Assembly: GCF_000718775.1 (NCBI RefSeq)
Contig: NZ_JOCB01000022.1
Coordinates: forward strand, 21,106-85,105
Direction: 5' to 3'
From: Streptomyces sp. NRRL S-31
GTDB taxonomy: Bacteria > Actinomycetota > Actinomycetes > Streptomycetales > Streptomycetaceae
Length of the DNA stretch: 64,000 nucleotides
Position 1 is the stretch's first letter. The number at the start of each line of letters is the position of its first letter. The position numbers were made by a program, and so were the translations under genes. A model generated the notes under the pieces. That model worked only from the letters and a program-made list of their open reading frames with translations, was not told where the DNA came from and searched no databases. Shown piece by piece: positions 1-8,500 of the stretch.

Positions 1-3000
1 TGCCCGCGCCCGGTCGGCTGCCACGGGCGGACGCGATCCGCTCCCGGCTGCGCGCCTCGCTGCCCGAGTACATGGTGCCGGAGACGATCGCCGTGGTGAC
101 CCGCGTCCCGCTCACCGCGAACGGCAAACCCGACCGGGCGGCCCTGCGGGACGCGCCCCGGCCCGCACGGCCGGCAGCCGCGCCGCCCGCCTTGGCCACC
201 CCCGCCGAGCGGGCGGTGGCCCGGGTCTGGAAGACACTCCTCGGCCTGCCCGAAATCGGCGCGGACGGCGACTTCTTCGCGCTCGGCGGCCACTCCTTCG
301 CGGCCACCCGGATGGTGGGCATGCTGGCCGAGGCCACCGGCTGCCGACTGCCCGTCCGCGCGGTCTTCGAACGGCCGGTGCTGCGCGATCTGGCGGCCGA
401 ACTGGAACGCCGCACGGCGGGCGCCGCCGCGCCCGCCGGCGTGCCCCGGCGCCCCCGGCCCGGTGCGCCGGTGCGGCTGTCCCCCGCGCAGGAACGGCTG
501 TGGTTCCTGTGGCGGCTCCGCCCGGACAGCGACGCCTACCACACCAGCGTGGCACTGCGGCTGAACGGACCGCTGGACACCGAGGCGCTGCGGGCCGCGG
601 TGTGCGGTCTCGCCGCGCGCCACGACGTGCTGCGGACCGTCGTGACCGAGACCGGGGAGGGGCCGCTGGGCACACCGCTCGCCCCCGAGACCCTCGCCCC
701 GCCCGTCGTGGCCGCCGGGGCGGACGAAGTCGGCGCCGCCGTGCGGGCCGAGACCACGCGCCCGTTCGCCCTGGACCGGGAACCGCCCTTCCGGGCGCTG
801 CTGCTGCGGACCTCGGCGGCCGAACACGTCCTCGTACTGACCGTGCACCACATCGCCGTCGACGCCTGGTCCTGGACGACGCTGCTGGACGACCTCGCGG
901 CGCTGTACCTGGCCCACCGCGGCACCGGCCCCGTGCCGCGGCCGCTCGCCGTCCAGTACGCCGATGTGACCGAATGGCGGCACTCCCGGCACGACCGCGA
1001 AGCCGCCGACGCGGACCTGGACTGGTGGACGGCGTGCCTGGCGGACCTCGCCCCGCTCACGCTCCCGGTGGACCGGCCGCGCGGCCCCGCGACCGGCTGG
1101 ACGGGCGCCGCCGAGCCGGTCGCGCTCCCGGCCGGTGCGGCCGCACGGCTGCGGGACCTGGCGGCGGAGCTGGACTGCACGCCGTTCATGGTGCTGCTCA
1201 CCGCCTGGCAGGCGCTGCTGGCCCGGCTCGCGGACACCGGGGACGTGGCGGTCGGCGTACCGGTCTCCGGGCGCACGCAGCCCGGCACCGAGCGCATGGT
1301 GGGCTGCTTCGCCAACACGCTGGTGCTGCGCGGCGACCTGTCCGGCGACCCCACGGTCAGGGAGGCACTGCTGCGCACCCGGACCCGGGTGCTGGCCGCG
1401 CTCGACCACGCCGAAGCACCGTTCGAGGAGGTCGTACGGCGCCTGCGCCCGGACCGCGACCCGGACGCCACGCCCCTGTTCCAGGCGATGCTCAACGTCG
1501 TCACCGCGCCCGCCGCCACCGACCGGTTCGCCGACCTGACCGCCACGTCGATCGGCACCCCGCGGACGGCGGCCCGGACGGACCTGTCCCTCGCGCTCAC
1601 CGACGACGGCACCGACTTCACCGGGACGCTGACCTACCGGACCGGCCTGTTCGACGCGGCCACCGCGCGGCGCTGGGCGCGCTGGTTCGTCAGCCTGCTC
1701 ACGGCGGCGCTCGACGAACCGGACCGGCCGATCCTCGGCATCGACCCGCTCTCCGCCGGCGAACGCGCGGAACTCCGTTCGGCGGGCACCGGCGCGGCGC
1801 TGCCCCCGGACCGGCCGGCCACCGTCGTGGCCGCCGTCCTGGACCAGGCCCGCCGCAGGCCGGACGCGGTCGCGGTGGTCGCCGCCGACGGCACGGTTAG
1901 CTACGCCGAACTGGCCGAATGGTCCGGCCGGGTGGCGGCCGTCCTCGCCGGCCGGGGCCTGCGGCCCGGCGAGCCGGTCGGCGTCTGCCTGCCCCGGGAC
2001 CGGCGGCTGCCCGGGGCGCTGCTCGCCGTGCTGCGGGCGGGCGCGGCCTACCTGCCGCTGGACCCCGGGCACCCGACCCGGCGGCTGGCCGGCCTGGCCG
2101 GGGACGCGGGCGTGCGGGTGGTCCTCTCCGGCGGCACCGCGCTCGCCGCGGCCCGCGCCCTGCCGGGGGCGACGGTGATCGACGTGGACGAGGCCGCCGC
2201 CTCCCGGACCCGCCCGGCCGACCTGCCGGAACCGGATCCGCGGCAGGTGGCGTACGTCCTGTTCACCTCCGGCTCGACCGGACGCCCCAAGGGCGTGCGG
2301 GTAACCCACGCGAACCTGGCCGCCTTCGTCGCGGCCCTGTCGGCGACGCCTGGGGTGGCATCAGGGGTGACGCCTGGGGCGGCGTCCGGGGCGATGCCTG
2401 GGACGGCGTCCGGGGGGACGCCTGAGGCGGCGTCAGGGGCGATGCCTGGGACTGCGTCAGGGGCGATGCTTGGGGCGGCGTCAGGGGTGACGCCTGAGGT
2501 GGCGTCAGGGGCGATGTCGGGGACCACGCCTGGGAGAGCATTCGGGGCGAACCCCGGGGCGATGCCCGGGACGGCGTCCGGGGCGATGCCCGGGACGGCG
2601 TCTGGGGTGTACGCGGTGGCGACGCCTGGGGTGGCGTCAGGGGCGATGTCCGGGACGGCATCCGGGACCACGCTTGGGGCGCCGTCCGGGGCGATGCCCG
2701 GGGCGGCCTCCGGGGCGATGCCCGGGGCGGCCTCCGGGGCGATGCCCGGGGCGGCCTCCGGGGCGGTATCCGGGACCACGCCTGGGGCGGTGTCAGGGGC
2801 GATGTCCGGGACGGCGTCTGGGGTGTACGCCGTGGCGACGCCTGGGGTGGCGTCAGGGGCGATGTCCGGGGCGACGCCTGGGGCGGCATCCGGGGCGAAC
2901 CCCGGAGCGGCATCCGGGACCACGCCTGGGGCGGCCTGCGGGGGGAACCCCGGGGCGGCGTCCGGGGCGGCGTCCGGGATCACGCTAGGGATGACCGCGG

Positions 3001-4199
3001 ACGACGTCACGCTCGGTGCGGTGCCCTTCACCTTCGACGTGTTCGGCTACGAACTGTGGGTAACCCTCGCCAACGGCGCGCGGCTCGCGCTCGCGGACCA
3101 CGACACGGCCAAGGACGGCCACGCCCTCGCGGAGTGGATCGAGCGCACCGGCGTGACCGTCGCGACGGCGACACCGACCGCGCTGCGCCTGCTGCACACC
3201 GCCGACTGGCCCGACCGGCCCGGGATGCGGCTGATCAGCATCGGCGAGACCCTCGACCCCGCCCTCGCGGCCGGCCTCGCGCGGCGGGCCGGCGCGCTGT
3301 GGAACGCCTACGGGCCCACCGAGACCACCGTCTACTCGACGATCGGCCGGGTGGACGGGACGCGGGACGACCGCGCCGTGCCCATCGGCGGGCCGATCGC
3401 CGGCACCCGCCTCCACGTGATGGACCGCCGGGGCGGACCGGCGCTGCCGGGATGCCCCGGCGAACTGTGGATCGCGGGCGCGGGCGTGGCCCGCGACTAC
3501 CTGGACCGGCCCGCGCTGACCGCCGAGCGGTTCGTCACCGGTCCGGACGGCGAGCGCTGCTACCGCACCGGCGACCTCGTCCGCTGGCACGGGCGGGAGC
3601 TGCGGTACCTCGGACGGACCGACCTCCAGGTGAAGGTGCGGGGCCACCGCGTCGAACCCGGCGAGATCGAGTCCGTGCTGCGGGAGCACCCGGACGTCGC
3701 GGACGCGGCCGTCACGGTCGCCGGGCCCCCGGGCGAACGGCACCTGGTCGGCTACGTCGTGCCCCGGACGTCCCGCCGCCCGTCGGTCGAGACCCACCTC
3801 GCCGAGCGGCTGCCCGACCACATGGTGCCGCGCCGCTGGGTCGTCCTGGACGCCCTGCCCACCACACCGAACGGCAAGACCGACCGGGCCGCGCTGCCCC
3901 CGCCCGACGAGGCGGAACGGACCGTCACGGCCCCGGAGTCGATGATGGAGCGGCTGGTGGCGAAGGTGTGGGCCGACGTGCTCGGCGCGGACGGCATCGG
4001 CCGGGAGGACGACTTCTTCCGGCTCGGCGGCGACTCGTTCTCCGCGACCCGGGTGATGGGCCGGCTGCGCGAGGCGCTCGGCGCGCGCCTGCCGGTCCGG
4101 ACGCTGTTCGACCGGCCCGTCCTCGCGGGCTTCGCGGACCACGTGGAACGCCTGCTGCTCGACCGCCTCGCGGCAGAGCCGGACGGGGAGCCGCGATGA
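1..4199 (+). CDS. Non-ribosomal peptide synthetase, 5'-truncated by window (A'-T-C-A-T)
   Basis: The reading frame is open from base 3, and the first visible residues are the end of an adenylation domain (LPEYMVP, then NGKPDRAAL, core A10). The gene therefore starts left of the window. Following domains are a carrier protein (LGGHSF, Ser codon at 294), a condensation domain (about 465-1740, HHIAVDAW), a second adenylation domain (about 1820-3900) and a second carrier protein (LGGDSF near 4030). In the second A domain A3 is FTSGSTGRPKG, A5 is NAYGPTETT and A8 is VKVRGHRVEPGE. Hand alignment to PheA gives specificity residues D-V-Y-T-I-I-A-V-Y, which I cannot assign. Between A3 and A4 lies a 216-residue tetrad-repeat insertion. 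The gene overlaps the next by ATGA. It is an assembly-line module pair with no terminal thioesterase of its own, so the chain must be passed to another protein. Confidence 0.93.
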   Translation, partial: PAPGRLPRADAIRSRLRASLPEYMVPETIAVVTRVPLTANGKPDRAALRDAPRPARPAAAPPALATPAERAVARVWKTLLGLPEIGADGDFFALGGHSFAATRMVGMLAEATGCRLPVRAVFERPVLRDLAAELERRTAGAAAPAGVPRRPRPGAPVRLSPAQERLWFLWRLRPDSDAYHTSVALRLNGPLDTEALRAAVCGLAARHDVLRTVVTETGEGPLGTPLAPETLAPPVVAAGADEVGAAVRAETTRPFALDREPPFRALLLRTSAAEHVLVLTVHHIAVDAWSWTTLLDDLAALYLAHRGTGPVPRPLAVQYADVTEWRHSRHDREAADADLDWWTACLADLAPLTLPVDRPRGPATGWTGAAEPVALPAGAAARLRDLAAELDCTPFMVLLTAWQALLARLADTGDVAVGVPVSGRTQPGTERMVGCFANTLVLRGDLSGDPTVREALLRTRTRVLAALDHAEAPFEEVVRRLRPDRDPDATPLFQAMLNVVTAPAATDRFADLTATSIGTPRTAARTDLSLALTDDGTDFTGTLTYRTGLFDAATARRWARWFVSLLTAALDEPDRPILGIDPLSAGERAELRSAGTGAALPPDRPATVVAAVLDQARRRPDAVAVVAADGTVSYAELAEWSGRVAAVLAGRGLRPGEPVGVCLPRDRRLPGALLAVLRAGAAYLPLDPGHPTRRLAGLAGDAGVRVVLSGGTALAAARALPGATVIDVDEAAASRTRPADLPEPDPRQVAYVLFTSGSTGRPKGVRVTHANLAAFVAALSATPGVASGVTPGAASGAMPGTASGGTPEAASGAMPGTASGAMLGAASGVTPEVASGAMSGTTPGRAFGANPGAMPGTASGAMPGTASGVYAVATPGVASGAMSGTASGTTLGAPSGAMPGAASGAMPGAASGAMPGAASGAVSGTTPGAVSGAMSGTASGVYAVATPGVASGAMSGATPGAASGANPGAASGTTPGAACGGNPGAASGAASGITLGMTADDVTLGAVPFTFDVFGYELWVTLANGARLALADHDTAKDGHALAEWIERTGVTVATATPTALRLLHTADWPDRPGMRLISIGETLDPALAAGLARRAGALWNAYGPTETTVYSTIGRVDGTRDDRAVPIGGPIAGTRLHVMDRRGGPALPGCPGELWIAGAGVARDYLDRPALTAERFVTGPDGERCYRTGDLVRWHGRELRYLGRTDLQVKVRGHRVEPGEIESVLREHPDVADAAVTVAGPPGERHLVGYVVPRTSRRPSVETHLAERLPDHMVPRRWVVLDALPTTPNGKTDRAALPPPDEAERTVTAPESMMERLVAKVWADVLGADGIGREDDFFRLGGDSFSATRVMGRLREALGARLPVRTLFDRPVLAGFADHVERLLLDRLAAEPDGEPR
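2343..2990 (+). repeat. In-frame 12-bp minisatellite (54 units) inside adenylation domain
   Basis: 648 bp, exactly 54 units of 12 bp, often in 24-bp pairs such as GGGGCGATGCCT + GGGACGGCGTCC. It encodes 216 residues in tetrads of the form xxxG (GAMP, GTAS, GAAS, GTTP). Three 24-bp copies near 2686-2760 are identical or almost so. A longer block containing VYAVATPG occurs twice (near 2605 and 2822), showing higher-order duplication. The unit length keeps the frame, and the tract leaves several other frames open too. It starts right after core A3 and ends just before MTADDV, where the normal A-domain sequence resumes. Confidence 0.95.
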
Positions 4200-5548
4200 C
4201 CACCCCCGCCACGTCCGGCACCACACCGCCGTCCCCGCTGGTCCTGGTCGGCTTCAGCTACGCCGCCCTGCTCGCCCTCGGCGGCTTCCGGCCCGACGAC
4301 TCGGTGATCGTCGTCGAGGAGCCCGACGTGGTGCGCAAGCGCGGGCTCCGCGACCGGGCGCGGGCCGTACCCGTGATCCGCGAGCTGATCGAGTGGCCGT
4401 ACCAGCTCGACGGTTCCGCCGACCGGTTCTACGCCGCCCACCCGGGGCTGTCACCCGCTGCGATCGGCCCCGCGGGGGAGTACGCGACGTACTTCGCCGC
4501 GCGCCTCGCCGAGCACTACGGACTGCCCGGCATCGGCTCGGACGTGGCACGACGGCTGCGGGACAAGTCACTCCTGCGGGAGACCGCCCGGGCCGCGGGC
4601 ATCGCGAACCCCGCCTCACGGGCCGTCGGCGGCCCGGCGGAACTGGCGGCCTTCATGGCGGACCACCCCGGGCCCGTGGTGCTCAAACCGGCCGACCTCC
4701 AGGGCTCGATCGGCGCCCGGGTCCTGGACTCTCCCGACGAGGCGGCCGACGCCTGGGCGGCGAGCGTCGCGGAGTGCGCCGCCCAGCGGGACGGCGTCTG
4801 GGTACCGGACCGCGAGGTCCCGGTGCGGATGCTGGCCGAGAGGTGCGTCAGCGGCCGGCCCTTCAGCGTGGAACTGCTGGTCTCCTCCGGCCGCGTGCTC
4901 TTCGGCAACGTGACCGAGGAGGTCATGTTCCCCGGGCCCCGGCCGGTCGAGCGCGGACAGCTCGTCCCCGCCGACATCCCGCCCGCCCTCGACGCGCGCC
5001 TGCGCGAGCAGACCGAGTGGCTCGTCGCCATGACCGGCTTCGGCACCGGTGTGGTCCACTGCGAATGGATCGTCGAGGACGGCACGCCCTACCTGATCGA
5101 ATGCGCCGGCCGCCTGCCCGGCGACAACATCGTCGACCTGATCGAGTGGGCCTACGACATCGAACTGGTCCGCGCCTACTGGACCCTGCTCACCGGCGAT
5201 CCCCGCACCCCGCCGCTGCCCCGCCGTGCCCGGCGCTCCGCCGCGGTCCGGTACGCGCACGCCACGCCCGGCACGGTGGAGCACGTCGGCGGGGTCCGGG
5301 AGGCGTACGCCGTACCGGACGTGATCCGCTGCGAGGTCCTGGTCCGGCCCGGCTCCCGCGTCGGCCCCCTGCGCAGCTCCCTGGACCGCTCGGCCTTCGC
5401 CCTCGCCTGCGCGCCGACACCCGCCCAGGCGGTGCGCCGCGCCGAGGAGGCCGTCGCCCGGCTGACCGTCACCACACGGCCGTACGGCTCCCCCGACCGA
5501 AGCCCCCGGCACCGCACACCCACCACGACCACGCTCCCCGAAGGATGA
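4196..5548 (+). CDS. ATP-grasp ligase of the NRPS/PKS cluster
   Basis: 450 aa, ATG overlapping the upstream NRPS stop (ATGA). ATP-grasp ligases activate a carboxylate as acyl phosphate and join it to an amine or thiol. Visible hallmarks are the ATP-binding lysine strand VVLKPADLQGS (about residue 160), a PFSVELLV strand (about 217) and the metal-binding end YLIECAGRLPGDN (about 300), followed by about 140 residues of C-terminal domain. This layout resembles the carbamoyl-phosphate-synthetase/L-amino-acid-ligase (BacD-like) branch rather than RimK. The position between two NRPS genes suggests it makes a dipeptide or amide building block, or caps the peptide. The substrate is unknown. The last 20 residues are Thr/Pro-rich and probably disordered. 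Confidence 0.88.
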   Translation: MTTPATSGTTPPSPLVLVGFSYAALLALGGFRPDDSVIVVEEPDVVRKRGLRDRARAVPVIRELIEWPYQLDGSADRFYAAHPGLSPAAIGPAGEYATYFAARLAEHYGLPGIGSDVARRLRDKSLLRETARAAGIANPASRAVGGPAELAAFMADHPGPVVLKPADLQGSIGARVLDSPDEAADAWAASVAECAAQRDGVWVPDREVPVRMLAERCVSGRPFSVELLVSSGRVLFGNVTEEVMFPGPRPVERGQLVPADIPPALDARLREQTEWLVAMTGFGTGVVHCEWIVEDGTPYLIECAGRLPGDNIVDLIEWAYDIELVRAYWTLLTGDPRTPPLPRRARRSAAVRYAHATPGTVEHVGGVREAYAVPDVIRCEVLVRPGSRVGPLRSSLDRSAFALACAPTPAQAVRRAEEAVARLTVTTRPYGSPDRSPRHRTPTTTTLPEG

Positions 5549-5553
5549 ACACC

Positions 5554-8500
5554 ATGGAAGCCGGGGCTCTCGGAAACGACACCCGCCCGCACCCGACCGA
5601 CCCCCGGGGCCGCTCCCGCGCACTGCTGGAACGACGCCTGGCCGCGGCGCTCGCCAAGACCCCCGACGCGCTGCCCCGGCGCCTCGACCGGTCCGCGCCG
5701 GTCCCGCTGACCCCCGCACAGACCAGGCTGTGGTTCCTGGAGCAGCTCGGGACCAGCGGTTCCGCCTTCCACTCCCGGGTCGTCCTGCGGCTGCGCGGCA
5801 CCCTGGACGAACCGGCCCTGCTCGGTGCCGTCCGCGACCTGGCCGAACGCCACGAGGTGCTCCGCGGCCGCGTCGAGGAACGGGACGGCGGGCCTGTCAC
5901 CGTCGTCGGCGCCGCCGCGGACGTGCCGGTGCTCGTGCGGGACGTACCGCCGGAGCAGCTGGACGAGGCGCTGGCGGCGGAGACCGAGCGGCCCTTCGAC
6001 CTGGCGCGGCGGCCGCCCATGCGGGCCGCGCTGTTCCGCGGCGGTGACGCCTGCGTGCTCGCCCTGACGTTCCACCACATCGCCGTGGACGGCACGTCCC
6101 TGGGCATCGTCCACGCGGAACTGCCGGTCCTGTACGCGGCCCGGCGCGGACTCGGCGCGGCCCCGCCACCGCCGGCCCAGCACACCGACTACGCCGCCGG
6201 CCCGGCCGCCCGGCCCGAGGCGCCGGACGACCTGGACTGGTGGGAGGAGCGGCTTGCCGGTCTCGCGCCCCAGCTCGACCTGCCGGCCGACCGGCCCCGG
6301 CCCGCGGTCGCGGACCCCGGGGGCGGCGAGGTCGCCCTGACCGTCACCGCCGACCGCGCCCGGCAGGTCCGGGCCGTCGCCGCGCGGACCGGCTGCACCC
6401 CCTTCATGGTGTTCCTCGCCGTCTGGCAGGCGCTGCTGTCCCGCATGTGCGCCACCACCGACGTGCCGGTGGGCGTGGTGGAGTCCGGTCGCCACCACCC
6501 CGGCACGGACGGCGTGGTCGGCTGCTTCGTCAACACCGTCGTCCTGCGGACCGACCTCTCCGGCGACCCGACGTGGACGCGACTGCTGGAGCGGACCCGC
6601 GAGGTGGCCCTGGACGCGTTCGCCCACGCCGACGTGCCGTTCGAACGCGTCGTGGCCCGGGTACGACCCGACCGCAGCGCCACCTCGGCCCCCCTCGTCC
6701 AGACACTCTTCAACTACCTCGTCCTGGACGACGCCCCGCCGGCCTTCCCGGGACTCGAGGCGGAGATCGTCGGCAGGCCCGTGGTGTCGGCCAAGTCCGA
6801 CCTCCACCTGACCCTCGCCGAAGGCCCGGACGGCTGCACCGGCAGCCTCAACTACCGCACCGACCTCTTCGACGAGGAGACCGTACGGGCCATCGCCTCC
6901 TGGTACCAGAACCTGCTGACCCACCTGCTGGACGACCCCGAGAGCCCCGTGGGCGCCGCCGCGCTGGCACCGGCCTCCGCGTCGCAGCTGCGCGGCCCGG
7001 TGCGCACGGCGCCCGCCCGCACCCTGCACCCGCTCGTCGAACGGTGGGCGGACCGCAGCCCCGGCGCGCTCGCCGTCGTCGCACCCGACGGCCGGCTCAC
7101 CTACCGCGAACTCGACCGCATGGCCAACCGCGTCGCCCACGCGCTGCTCGCCGCCGGGGTCACCCCGGACGAGCCCGTCGCGGTGCTGCTGGAGCACTCG
7201 GTGGCCCTGCCGGCCGCCCTGCACGGCGTCCTCAAGGCGGGCGCGGGCTACCTGCCCCTGGACGCCATGAACCCCGCGAGCCGCACCGCCTCGATCCTCC
7301 GGACCGCCGGGGTGCGCACCGTCCTGACCGTCCGCGAGTTCGCCGCGACCGTCGAGGGCGACGGCAGGAAGGTCCTCGTCCTGGACGACCCCGCCGTGCT
7401 GCGGGACCAGCCCGCGCACCGGCCCGGCGTGCCGGTCCGCCCCGACCACCTGCTGCACGTCGTCTTCACCTCCGGATCGACCGGCACGCCCAAGGGCGTC
7501 GCCGTGGAGCACGCCAGTGTCACCGACTACCTGGACGGCGTCCTGGACCACCTGGGCGCCGAGGTCCACGGCGGTGTGTTCGCCGTGCTGTCGACGATCG
7601 CCGCCGACTTCGCGCACACCTGCTTCCACGCCGCCCTCACCACCGGCGGCACCGTCCACTTCGTGGCCCGCGAGACGGCCATGGACCCGGTGGCGCTGGC
7701 CGGCTACCTCGCCGAGAACCCCATGGACGTCATCAAGTTCGTCCCCAGCCACTTCGAACTGCTGGCGGCCCACGGCGACATCGGCGCCGTCCTGCCGCGC
7801 AGACTGCTGCTGTTCGCCGGCGAGGCCCTGCCCTGGTCCATCGTCGAACGGGCCCGCGCCGCCCGCCCCGGACTGCGGGTGCAGAACCACTACGGGCACA
7901 CCGAATCCACCATGGTCCGCATGGTGTGCGACGTCGACGACGTGCCCGAGGGACTGCGCACCGGCATCGTCCCGCTGGGCCGCCGCCCCGTGGCCAACAC
8001 CACCGGCTTCCTCGCCGACCGCGCCGGCCGCCCGCTGCCCGCGGGCATACCGGGGGAGTTCCTCGTGGGCGGACCCGGAGTCGCCCGCGGGTATCTCGGC
8101 GCACCGGGACCGACCGCACAGCGGTTCGTCACCGTCGACGGGCACCGCCTGTACCGGTCGGGCGATGTGCTGCGGGTCCGCCGGGACGGCTGGGTGGAGT
8201 TCCGCGGCCGCGTCGACGACCAGGTCAAGGTGCGGGGCTACCGGGTGGAACCGGGCGATGTCGCGGCGGCCCTGCGGCGGCTGCCGGGCGTCGCCGAGGC
8301 CGTCGTACTGCCCGTCGGCGAGGGACGGCGCCGGGAACTCGCGGCCTGGCTCGTACCGGAACCCGGCGACGGGCTCACCGCCCGGGACGCCCGGACGGGA
8401 CTGCGCGAACGGCTCCCCGAGTACATGGTGCCCGCCACCGTCACGGTGCTCGACCGGTTCCCGCTGACCCCGAACGGCAAGGTCGACAGGGCCGCCCTGC

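Noticed and set aside
2343..2990. CRISPR-like array
   Set aside because: Units are contiguous 12/24-mers without unique spacers.
2048..3031. Minus-strand PDAAPG-repeat frames over the minisatellite as a collagen-like protein
   Set aside because: The 12-bp unit opens several frames at once; only the + frame continues into true A-domain sequence on both sides.
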